Virus record (IMG/VR): IMGVR_UViG_3300031658_003181
Coordinates: 1 to 28,652 of that record
DNA: 28,652 nt
Direction: 5' to 3' (one strand)
Source of the DNA: a virus
In this document: one piece after another, positions 8,922-16,718 of the stretch
Numbering within the stretch: the stretch's first letter is position 1
How the letters are laid out: each line of letters starts with the position of its first letter
Notes under the pieces: generated by a model
Databases searched by the model: none
What the model was told of the DNA's origin: nothing
Seen by the model: the letters and a program-made list of their open reading frames with translations, nothing else
Position numbers and translations under genes: made by a program

Positions 8922-10074
8922 AGAAACCAAGACACGGGACGCTGATGATTATTTCTTTGACGAAAGTTACTCTGCTGATAGTTTTTTGATGTCAGCAAAA
9001 CCGATGTTAAATAAGATTATTGTGATTCGGTTATGTAATTCAAGGGATAGTAGTGTAGAACCATTTGATATGAAAATACAACTAGATGATAATCCAGCTG
9101 TTGATTTGTGGTATCAGAGATTTAAATATGAGTTAAAGTCGGAAGCCTTTTTCAGAAAAGAACATGTGTTTATGGGTGAGAGTACTCTCACTACAGAGGA
9201 AATGATTGGTCGGGTCAATACCACATTAGACCATATATCCAAGTTTGACTTTGTTGCCGAACAGTGGTCACGGTGGCATGACTTTGTTGCTGCAGACCAG
9301 ACAAATGTTATTGACCACCCCATCAGTGAGAACCCAGACATATCCGTTAGATTGACAATGGAAGATTTTGCGGGTGGCAATGATAACAAAAAAATGAATA
9401 TTGTTCATAACTACTTCCCCCTTCTTAGCGGCCCGGCCCTCAAAACCGCCGCATATATGTACATAGCTACAGATAGTATTAAGGCGAGTATCATGCGTTT
9501 GAACTTAGAGGTTCACGAACTCCATACTACCTTACAGAATGATAGTGATGCGCCGGAAGACTTTAATATGCATCTCAATATATCATGGCAACGGGCTCCA
9601 AAACATCTACCGTCATTGCCAGATTGTTTCAATGAATTGTTTACACCATACAATAAGTTTGGTGATGTGCTGTTGGGGTTTCCACAAGTTGGCAAGACTC
9701 ACATAGAGGCATACGCAGAAGAAGACGAAGAATTAGAAGATGAACACATCGAACCTATTAAGTTTTTAGCCGGAGACATGTTAATAAAATTATCAACTGA
9801 TATGGATGATAATTGGGTGGATGGATTTCATGCGTGGTTGGTTGAACAGGGATTAGACCCAAATGACCCAGCTGGAAGATATGGGTTTGCGAAACTTGGT
9901 CGGGTTGTAGACTGTGATTTGGAATATGTGCGTAACAGTATATCGGGTAAGTATGATGACATAGATAAGATAACTATTACAGACCCACTCGCCGGAGATG
10001 AAGAATATCACTACCCATATAGTAGATTTGATGATAATTACAAGGAGAAGTTTTTGGAGTATTTAAATGACTGA
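8911..10074 (+). CDS. Hypothetical protein embedded in the radical SAM array
   Basis: I do not recognise this 387-residue protein. ATG 8911 is preferred to GTG 8902 because it gives the shorter overlap and GAG/AGTGA lies just upstream. Seen: no signal peptide or membrane span; a mixed alpha/beta composition; acidic stretches around 268-282 (EEDEELEDEHIE) and at the C-terminus. Residues 256-263 (GFPQVGKT) fit the Walker A pattern GxxxxGK[ST], but no convincing Walker B follows, so a P-loop ATPase is not supported. It sits between copies 6 and 7 of the radical SAM proteins with overlaps on both sides, so it is very probably co-translated with them and may be a partner, substrate or structural protein acted on by them. 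That role is inference from position only. Confidence 0.7.
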   Translation: MGFKETKTRDADDYFFDESYSADSFLMSAKPMLNKIIVIRLCNSRDSSVEPFDMKIQLDDNPAVDLWYQRFKYELKSEAFFRKEHVFMGESTLTTEEMIGRVNTTLDHISKFDFVAEQWSRWHDFVAADQTNVIDHPISENPDISVRLTMEDFAGGNDNKKMNIVHNYFPLLSGPALKTAAYMYIATDSIKASIMRLNLEVHELHTTLQNDSDAPEDFNMHLNISWQRAPKHLPSLPDCFNELFTPYNKFGDVLLGFPQVGKTHIEAYAEEDEELEDEHIEPIKFLAGDMLIKLSTDMDDNWVDGFHAWLVEQGLDPNDPAGRYGFAKLGRVVDCDLEYVRNSISGKYDDIDKITITDPLAGDEEYHYPYSRFDDNYKEKFLEYLND

Positions 10075-11251
10075 TACGATATGCGTGTTGCCTTGGGTAC
10101 ATACCGAATTCACTACAGACGGAACATCAAACCCATGTTGTTTGTATCGCGCTGAACCAATGGGAGATCTGAAATCGGAGAATTTCCTAGATGTTTGGAA
10201 TGGGGAAAACTATACCAATCTAAGAAAAGAATTTCTTGCAGGGGGGAAACCAAAAGGTTGTTCTCAGTGCTGGGAAGGTGAAGAAGCTGGATATCAATCA
10301 AAACGATTGCAGGACAATAAACGGTTTGCAAAACAGTTTGATGAAATAACGGAAACTCGGAACTTTATTGCTACCGATACACCAAAGTATCTTGACTTGA
10401 AATTTGGTACTTTGTGTAATCTGAAGTGCCGAACATGCGGCAGTATTAATAGTTCAAATTGGCAAACTGATGAGAAGAAGTTATATGGTAGAATTCTAAA
10501 CAAAAAAGACCCATTGTGGATTGTTAAAAACCCAACGGTGTGGGATGAACTGTTTGAAATTATGCCATTGGTGGAACAAATGGATTTCACAGGTGGTGAA
10601 CCATTTATGATAGCAGAACACTTTGACTTGTTGCGAAGAGTCGTGGAGTCTGGCCATGCCCATCATGTATCGTTGCATTATAACACAAATGGAACTATTC
10701 GCCCATCACAAGAGATATTCGATTTATGGGAACAGTTTAAGTCGTGTGAAATAATGTTTAGTCTCGATGGAATATATGAGAAATTTGAATACATGCGACA
10801 CCCAGCAAAATGGGATGAAGTCTGGAACAATTACAACCACTTCAAATCGATAGATTGGATGCATGTACAAGTTTGTCATACGGTAAGTATTTACAATGTT
10901 TATTACTTAGAAGAGTTTATAGAAAAGTTTGGCAGAGAAAACATATACCTTAACTTGTTGCATTTCCCTAGGGCCTATTGCGTTAGGAATATGCCAGATA
11001 AAGTAAAAGAACGGGTTGCTCAGAGACTTATAAATATCCCTGACATGGAAGACATAATTTCTTTTATGAATCAAGAACCACATTACGATAAATTAGACCT
11101 TGGGTTTTTGTCCGTGACTGAAAAACTGGACGAAATAAGAAGTGAAAATTTCAGTGAATGCTTTTCAGAATTTTATAGGATATTGGTAGATGGCGGAATC
11201 AACGAAGAACCTTGGGTCGTTAGAGAATACTTTAGACCAGTTAGTCAGTGA
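10067..11251 (+). CDS. Radical SAM protein with N-terminal twitch domain, copy 7
   Basis: Seen (394 aa): Cys6 (ICVLPW), Cys24-Cys25, Cys65/Cys68 (CSQCW) followed by GEEAG; radical SAM triad Cys117/121/124 (CNLKCRTC); TGGEP at 175-179; YNTNGT; SLDG; and a C-terminal ECFSEF that degenerates the FPE motif of its relatives. It overlaps the upstream unknown gene by eight bases. Its 3' end overlaps the next gene by 62 bases, the largest overlap in this run. With copy 6 it shares the ICxLPWVH start, so these two look closest. Substrate unknown. Confidence 0.87.
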   Translation: MTDTICVLPWVHTEFTTDGTSNPCCLYRAEPMGDLKSENFLDVWNGENYTNLRKEFLAGGKPKGCSQCWEGEEAGYQSKRLQDNKRFAKQFDEITETRNFIATDTPKYLDLKFGTLCNLKCRTCGSINSSNWQTDEKKLYGRILNKKDPLWIVKNPTVWDELFEIMPLVEQMDFTGGEPFMIAEHFDLLRRVVESGHAHHVSLHYNTNGTIRPSQEIFDLWEQFKSCEIMFSLDGIYEKFEYMRHPAKWDEVWNNYNHFKSIDWMHVQVCHTVSIYNVYYLEEFIEKFGRENIYLNLLHFPRAYCVRNMPDKVKERVAQRLINIPDMEDIISFMNQEPHYDKLDLGFLSVTEKLDEIRSENFSECFSEFYRILVDGGINEEPWVVREYFRPVSQ

Positions 11252-12926
11252 GGTTTCTGGTCTCAGAAGTGAACTGGCAGATTTAAAAAGAATCAACACC
11301 AGTGTCTTGAATAAACATTTGGTGCGGAAGGGGTCTGAGAGAGAACAACATTATATCTTCTTTGATAAGGTGAGTCAACAGTATGATCTCGACGATTCGA
11401 TAACATGGCCTGCGTGTAATGGTTCTGCCCATCCAGCATCAAATGGCGTTTTTGAAAACATCACTAACGTCATTGGTTATTATCAAAACGTAGACTGGCC
11501 TTTCAAAGTATGTGATATTTCAACTTTCGATCCACCCAGCAGACACAAAGAAACCAATAATCTTTACTTCTTAGAACCCCAGTTTATATTTACTGAGGCT
11601 TGGTCAGATTGTCTTGCAACGCTTTCGCCCGATGTAGTGGGATACCTACAAAACAGGCAAATGGCATTAGTACTGTGGTTTCCGCACGAAGGAATGAATT
11701 TTCATACTGGATTTAACGCCGTGGGTTGGATGCACCAGTTCCACTTGCAGATGAAGGAACACAATTTAGAAAATTGCATTGCGTATTTTGTGTTTGGTGA
11801 CCTTGAGTGCCAACGCAATTATGACGAGTGGTTCAAACACCAAGGTGCCGGACGGACAGATTTCCGATTTGAAAGGGTAATTTCTTATGACTATTTTCAC
11901 AGGGAGTATTGGACTGAGTACTCAGAAAGAACTGGAGTCTTTATAAACAGAACCCACGATATAGATTACATGTCCGCCGAAGCTTATGGTAACTCTGAAC
12001 TTATCGGTGCATTTAATGACTCTGTGTGTATTCCATACGAACACTTTGACCCACAGTTGTTAATACACTCGCCAAACCCTTCAATTCAGAATTCATATGA
12101 AGGATGCCAAACAGATGAGGTTCTCGTGGGAGTTCCACATGGCCACGAAAAGACAAAAGACTTGGTGTGTTTGAATGCACGACCAAGGTCACATAGACCG
12201 GCCCTTGTTTCTGAATTGCATAGGTTGGGATATAACAATGATAATTCTTATGTGAGTTACCTTAATAGAAATGATATGCCAAACATCGACTGTACAGAAC
12301 ATCCAGTAGAGAATCCTTGGAAAGAAAATATGTACAATGGAAGTGATATAACACAATTCACTGCCAGAAATAATGGATCCTTTGTTTGTTTTCTATCACA
12401 CGATGTTCAAATTGAATATCTGTATAAATTCTGGTTGAATAGAGACACTGTTATTGCAGACGCAACAACTGCACAGGTTAACCAAGATGACAGGTTAATG
12501 ACTACGAGTATGTACAAGGATTCGTTTTTCAGTCTTGTCTCAGAAACACTTTTCAGCGATGACCCACATTCGTTGTTCATCACAGAGAAAACATATAAAT
12601 GTATTGCTTACAGACACCCATTCATGGTTGTTGGTAGTGTGGGTACACTGCGATATCTTAGGCATCTTGGTTATGAAACCTTCCCAGAAATGTTTGATGA
12701 AAGTTATGATAATGAACGTGACCTCAAGAAACGGTTTGCTATCATTGTTAGCAACCTAGAACAATGGCATCAATTAACGCACGAAGAAAAGGTCGAGAAG
12801 TACAATAGTGTTAGACCTAAACTGTTACGCAACTTTCAACTATTTAAAAACTCGATTGGGACATTTGAACGGGATACGGTAAACGTGTTGGGTCAGTTGT
12901 CCTCTCATGGTGTTGAGATTCATTAG
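11190..12926 (+). CDS. Glycosyltransferase-like protein with N-terminal coiled coil
   Basis: Seen (578 aa): residues about 8-40 form heptads of Leu/Val (LENTLDQLVSEVSGLRSEL), probably a coiled coil or oligomerisation helix. The last third contains SETLF, then ITEKTYK, HPFMVVG, LRHLGYETF and DESYD. This serial pattern is seen in nucleotide-sugar-dependent transferases of the fucosyltransferase/exostosin type, where the Glu-Lys segment contacts the donor. No signal peptide. The start ATG 11190 overlaps copy 7 by 62 bases; I see no other in-frame ATG close downstream, and the coiled coil supports this start. The next gene shares the same C-terminal pattern. Donor and acceptor are unknown; it could glycosylate a phage structural protein or extend a surface sugar chain. 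Confidence 0.62.
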   Translation: MAESTKNLGSLENTLDQLVSEVSGLRSELADLKRINTSVLNKHLVRKGSEREQHYIFFDKVSQQYDLDDSITWPACNGSAHPASNGVFENITNVIGYYQNVDWPFKVCDISTFDPPSRHKETNNLYFLEPQFIFTEAWSDCLATLSPDVVGYLQNRQMALVLWFPHEGMNFHTGFNAVGWMHQFHLQMKEHNLENCIAYFVFGDLECQRNYDEWFKHQGAGRTDFRFERVISYDYFHREYWTEYSERTGVFINRTHDIDYMSAEAYGNSELIGAFNDSVCIPYEHFDPQLLIHSPNPSIQNSYEGCQTDEVLVGVPHGHEKTKDLVCLNARPRSHRPALVSELHRLGYNNDNSYVSYLNRNDMPNIDCTEHPVENPWKENMYNGSDITQFTARNNGSFVCFLSHDVQIEYLYKFWLNRDTVIADATTAQVNQDDRLMTTSMYKDSFFSLVSETLFSDDPHSLFITEKTYKCIAYRHPFMVVGSVGTLRYLRHLGYETFPEMFDESYDNERDLKKRFAIIVSNLEQWHQLTHEEKVEKYNSVRPKLLRNFQLFKNSIGTFERDTVNVLGQLSSHGVEIH

Positions 12927-13982
12927 ATGTCTAGGTATTGGTCTAAGGGGGCAGATATAAAAAGTGGTAGCGTTCATATCACGGAATTTGAACGTGTGTT
13001 TGTTAAAGAATTACAACTACAAATGCCAAGTGATTGCGTTTTGGTAAATTCTACATGGTTTTCTCTCCCAGAAAATGTAGAAGATATGAAACAATGGTTA
13101 AGTCCCATGATAGATACAGATGGGCCTTTTCATCCAAAAGTGTTATTGTACTCTGGCATGGATTGGGAAAATGAGACATGCGTGGAAACAGCGAGACAGG
13201 CGCATCTGTGGTTGCGAAAACACTTTCAAGTAATTGACATTGGTAATACTGGTAAAGGTCATTATTTTAGTTTCTGGATGTCTTTTATTCACAAACACCT
13301 TGACACCTTCTTTGATCCGTGTTATACTGAGATACCACGGATCAGGAAATACTTCATGTGTTTGAATCACCAACCGCATGCTCACCGCATCCAATTGCTT
13401 AATCTATTTCACCGAATCGGTTGGTTTAAGAAGGCCATTATTTCTGCTGTGATACCACACGAGGAATATGATTTTCCAAATCCTGTCATCCTCAAGGAAA
13501 ACAGAGACCCCCGTATCATGGAGAAAGCCATGCCTTGGGAGATTGTCAACGAGAACCACCTAGCGAATGATATCATTTCTCTTGGTGATCCTATTTACTG
13601 GAACTCTCATTTTTGTACCGTTATCACGGAGAGTGTTTTGCACAGTGATGTGTTTTTGAGTGAAAAGACTTTTAAACCAATGATAGGATTGAGACCGTTT
13701 ATTATTTATGGTGATGTTGGGATAAATGCGAAACTCAAGGAACTTGGGTTCGATACGTTTGAAGACTTATTCCCGTTATCGCATAGAACAGACTTCAACA
13801 TCCCTAGTGACCGCCACCTGTTCATTAAAGATGACCTCCTAAATCTAATGAATAAATATACCATTGAAGATTTAGAGGATTTGTATCGTAGTTTGGAAGA
13901 CAGGTTAATGCATAACAGAAAACGAGTTCTTGAGGTTATAAATGAGAACTACACAGCAATCACGGAGATTAGTAAATTATGA
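12927..13982 (+). CDS. Glycosyltransferase-like protein, shorter paralogue
   Basis: Seen (351 aa): no coiled coil. The C-terminal part carries VITESVL, LSEKTFKP, RPFIIYG, LKELGFDTFEDLFP and a final helical segment, the same order of motifs as in the gene just upstream, so the two are paralogues. The initiator ATG directly follows the TAG of the upstream gene with no gap. Such short SEKTFKP proteins are common in marine phage genomes and are usually left unnamed. A nucleotide-sugar transferase is the best guess from the motif pattern and from the adjacent UDP-sugar dehydrogenase. A consensus sigma70-type promoter lies inside this gene (13300-13328). Confidence 0.58.
   Translation: MSRYWSKGADIKSGSVHITEFERVFVKELQLQMPSDCVLVNSTWFSLPENVEDMKQWLSPMIDTDGPFHPKVLLYSGMDWENETCVETARQAHLWLRKHFQVIDIGNTGKGHYFSFWMSFIHKHLDTFFDPCYTEIPRIRKYFMCLNHQPHAHRIQLLNLFHRIGWFKKAIISAVIPHEEYDFPNPVILKENRDPRIMEKAMPWEIVNENHLANDIISLGDPIYWNSHFCTVITESVLHSDVFLSEKTFKPMIGLRPFIIYGDVGINAKLKELGFDTFEDLFPLSHRTDFNIPSDRHLFIKDDLLNLMNKYTIEDLEDLYRSLEDRLMHNRKRVLEVINENYTAITEISKL
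13300..13328 (+). promoter_or_regulatory. Possible internal sigma70 promoter
   Basis: TTGACA at 13300-13305, a 17-base spacer and TATACT at 13323-13328, reading in the direction of the operon. It could raise expression of the dehydrogenase and downstream carbamoyltransferase genes. It lies inside a coding region, so chance is possible; the match to consensus (-35 perfect, spacing perfect, five of six in the -10) is nevertheless strong. Confidence 0.4.
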
Positions 13983-15121
13983 CAAAAATTGGTTTTATTG
14001 GGTTTGGAAAACTGGGCAAACCTTGCGCTGAGGTCATTGCAAAAAAAGGTTTCTCGGTTGATGTTTATGACACATCAGATGTTACTAGTCAGTGGTGTAC
14101 TGTCACCGATTCAATTGAAGCGTGTGTCAAAGATAAGACATTTGTTTTTGTGGCAGTACCTACTCCGCATGACCCAGCTTACGATGGTTCAACGCCAACA
14201 AATCATTTGCCGCCTAAAGATTTTAATTATGATACCGTAAAAGAAGTTGTTGCAGAAGCAAACGCGCATATGTACGACTACCAGACGTTGGTTCTCATTA
14301 GTACCGTATTGCCTGGCACTGTTAGACGAGAGGTAGTTCCTCTTATTACAAATACCAAGTTTATTTACAACCCATACTTGATTGCTATGGGAACTGTTGC
14401 GTGGGATATGGTAAATCCAGAAATGGTAATGATAGGCACAGAAGATGGGCTAGAGTCACCAGAATCACACGAACTCATGTACTTCTATAATCAGATTATG
14501 GAAAATGAACCCAGATATGAAGTGGGTACTTGGGATGAGTGTGAGTGTATTAAGGTGTTCTATAATACATTCATTAGTGCCAAGATTGGTCTTGTAAATA
14601 TGATACAGGATGTTGCAGAGAGACAGGGCAACATTAATGTTGATGTTGTTGCCAATGCCTTGCGAGATAGTGGTCAAAGAATCATGGGCCCAAGTTATAT
14701 GAAGCCTGGAATGGGTGATGGTGGTGCTTGTCACCCGCGAGATAATATCGCACTTAGGCACATGGCGCAAGAATTGAATTTGGGGTATGACCTATTTGCT
14801 GAAATAATGAAAGCCAGAGATATACAAGCACAGAATATGGCCAACGCGATTACCAAACATGGAAATAGAATTGCCTTTACTTCAGACTCATATAAACCAG
14901 ATGTACCATACACAAATGGTAGTTATAGTTTATTAGTACAGTTTTATGTATCATCACAGAGGAAACATTGGGTGGTTACTATGAACGATAGTCCAGATGT
15001 TATAGTAAAGGTACACGCAACCGATATCATACCAGAGGATTTCGCAGGAATCATATTTGACCCTTGGAGAACCGAATCTGGTGAAAATGTAATTCGATAC
15101 GGAGACACTAGAAATGGATAA
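13979..15121 (+). CDS. UDP-glucose/GDP-mannose 6-dehydrogenase family protein
   Basis: Family role: NAD-dependent oxidation of a nucleotide sugar to the uronate. Seen (380 aa): GFGKLGKP at residues 8-15, VPTP at 60-63, LPPKDFNYD at 77-85, STVLPGT at 108-114, NPYLIAMG at 131-138, KVFYNTFISAK at 192-202 (family Lys and Asn), and GDGGACHPRD with catalytic Cys251 and Asp255. Length is close to that of a full enzyme, unlike the short copy at position 22, so this is the better candidate for an active dehydrogenase. The ATG overlaps the TGA of the glycosyltransferase-like gene, which supports a shared sugar pathway. Confidence 0.85.
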   Translation: MTKIGFIGFGKLGKPCAEVIAKKGFSVDVYDTSDVTSQWCTVTDSIEACVKDKTFVFVAVPTPHDPAYDGSTPTNHLPPKDFNYDTVKEVVAEANAHMYDYQTLVLISTVLPGTVRREVVPLITNTKFIYNPYLIAMGTVAWDMVNPEMVMIGTEDGLESPESHELMYFYNQIMENEPRYEVGTWDECECIKVFYNTFISAKIGLVNMIQDVAERQGNINVDVVANALRDSGQRIMGPSYMKPGMGDGGACHPRDNIALRHMAQELNLGYDLFAEIMKARDIQAQNMANAITKHGNRIAFTSDSYKPDVPYTNGSYSLLVQFYVSSQRKHWVVTMNDSPDVIVKVHATDIIPEDFAGIIFDPWRTESGENVIRYGDTRNG

Positions 15122-15269
15122 AGAACAGAAATCTTGGCATCAAAAAAACATCGATGAACAGAAAGATATTGCCTCTAAAAGAGAAGCCGTAGAGAAAGCA
15201 AAGAAGGAGAAGGAACTAGACCGCAAATTGAAAAAGATGCGAGAACGAGACCCCTTTATTTATGACTAG
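15114..15269 (+). CDS. Small highly charged helical protein
   Basis: Seen: 51 residues from ATG 15114 to TAG 15269, rich in Lys, Glu and Arg and probably one long helix; it starts MDKEQKSWHQ and ends RERDPFIYD. GGAG at 15101-15104 precedes the start. It overlaps the dehydrogenase stop by eight bases and the next start by eight bases, exactly the overlap style of its neighbours, so it is very likely a real gene although short. No domain recognised. Confidence 0.68.
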   Translation: MDKEQKSWHQKNIDEQKDIASKREAVEKAKKEKELDRKLKKMRERDPFIYD

Positions 15270-16227
15270 ATTAGTTGGATATGGATGTTCTAATACTGCC
15301 GGTGATGAGTTAACAGACCACTTGATTCTTAAAACAACTGCACAAAAACTGGATATGGTCAAGAGAGAAATCAGGGGTGATAGGAACCTCGAGCGATTGT
15401 TTCTGCATCAGTCGCAGCCAGGCGGCAGCGTCCAGACGGTATGGGAATACCTGTACCACCACTTTGGGTTTCAATATGACCCCCGTTTAGACGGAATGGG
15501 TATCACTGACCCATACGCCTGGCAGTCAGTTGATACCGCTGATGATTGGGCATCTAAGTTCCCAATGCAAGTGGAACCCTATAGTCGTTCTTTGACTTGG
15601 GTTAGACATTTAGCTGAACATGGCGGATACACCCAATATATGAACAGGGGTCAAGGTGGCGGTTCGGTGGAAATGTGTCTTTATTATTTACAAACAGACC
15701 TAATGAGTGGAGCGGTGAATCCGGCAGAAGACAAGATTGTCGTGCAAGTACCACACCCATACAGGTGGTTGGGTATGGACTTTGATGGAGACACATACAC
15801 CATCCGCCCCAATGACTTAATGTATAAGACTCCGATTGACCCCAAACAACCAGACGAATTGAACTTCTATACGGTAAGTTATAGATACTGCACTGCACTC
15901 AAACATCTGAAAATGTTGGGTGCCGAGTTATTCTTTATACATCAATCACCACAAGCACTAAGAAGGGATGTGCTAGAAGACAATCCGGTTGGGTTGAGCA
16001 GTGGCCCATACTCCGGCAGTTTGCCATATCGTTTGGTACAACATCAATGGGAGTGGGTATTCGATAATGCGGTTGATTATAATAAGGATCTGCCAACCGC
16101 AGATATCAGTGGCAACTCAGAACGAGGCGCTGAGGGAAGCGTACATGGAGGTGGTCATTATATTGCCGAGTTGCAGAAAGAAATTGGGATGAGTTTATCG
16201 CAGATGCCTCAGCTGAGGGCGGCATAG
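15262..16227 (+). CDS. SGNH-hydrolase-like protein, copy 1
   Basis: Family role: esterase or acyltransferase, often deacetylating or acetylating sugars. Seen (321 aa): an N-terminal block GYGCSNTAGDEL with Ser10 in the nucleophile position (G-x-S-x-T-x-G-x-E-L), an NRGQGGGS block in the middle matching the Asn/Gly oxyanion blocks, and a late HGGGHY at about 295-300 that could provide the catalytic His. The overall order is that of SGNH enzymes, but the spacing is unusual and I cannot place the Asp with certainty. A second gene of this type lies at 18130. Neighbours (sugar dehydrogenase, carbamoyltransferase) suggest a carbohydrate substrate. Confidence 0.6.
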   Translation: MTRLVGYGCSNTAGDELTDHLILKTTAQKLDMVKREIRGDRNLERLFLHQSQPGGSVQTVWEYLYHHFGFQYDPRLDGMGITDPYAWQSVDTADDWASKFPMQVEPYSRSLTWVRHLAEHGGYTQYMNRGQGGGSVEMCLYYLQTDLMSGAVNPAEDKIVVQVPHPYRWLGMDFDGDTYTIRPNDLMYKTPIDPKQPDELNFYTVSYRYCTALKHLKMLGAELFFIHQSPQALRRDVLEDNPVGLSSGPYSGSLPYRLVQHQWEWVFDNAVDYNKDLPTADISGNSERGAEGSVHGGGHYIAELQKEIGMSLSQMPQLRAA

Positions 16228-16718
16228 TGAATCACTTTGTTATTGATGCTAAACTGACAGAAGACCAAAAGGAAACATTGGGGCATCTCGCTAAGAAACA
16301 CGAACAAGAGTTTCATTTACATAAGGATAAAACGGGTATAGACTACACCCACTTAGATATTATGATACTCAATGATAACCCTGTTGCCGACAAAGTGGCA
16401 GAACAGTTTAGTGTCAAACCGAATAGGGTTAGTCTGATGAGGGTAGCTCCCAATGCTACAATAGTACCTCATGTAGATGGAAAAGATTATCAACGACTGT
16501 CTGCTATCGTGTTCCCTATTTTACCTGTCATGGAAGACTTCACTCCAACGTCTTTCTACCATGCTGGTAATGGGAATAAAAAATATTCACATTCATCTGA
16601 GTGTTATGCTTTTGATACCCAACAAATGCATGGCGTTGAAAATAATGATAACTATAGACTCTCGCTCCAACTTTGGTACGATATGTCACTGACTGAATTG
16701 AAGGAGATGATTATATGA
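16227..16718 (+). CDS. Small HxD...H oxygenase-like (cupin-fold) protein
   Basis: Seen (163 aa, GTG start sharing one base with the upstream TAG): a double-stranded beta-helix pattern with VPHVDG giving His82 and Asp84, then a strand ending FDTQQMHGVEN with His135, and NYRLSLQL with Arg144. His-x-Asp...His plus a downstream Arg is the iron and 2-oxoglutarate ligand set of aspartyl/asparaginyl beta-hydroxylase and related dioxygenases. This supports an Fe(II)/2-oxoglutarate-dependent hydroxylase, but the protein is small and the substrate is unknown. It overlaps the carbamoyltransferase start by four bases. Confidence 0.62.
   Translation: MNHFVIDAKLTEDQKETLGHLAKKHEQEFHLHKDKTGIDYTHLDIMILNDNPVADKVAEQFSVKPNRVSLMRVAPNATIVPHVDGKDYQRLSAIVFPILPVMEDFTPTSFYHAGNGNKKYSHSSECYAFDTQQMHGVENNDNYRLSLQLWYDMSLTELKEMII

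Noticed and set aside
11029-11036. TATAAATA inside radical SAM copy 7
   Set aside because: An exact late octamer but deep within a gene and about 150 bases before the next start, with no supporting context; likely chance in AT-rich coding DNA.
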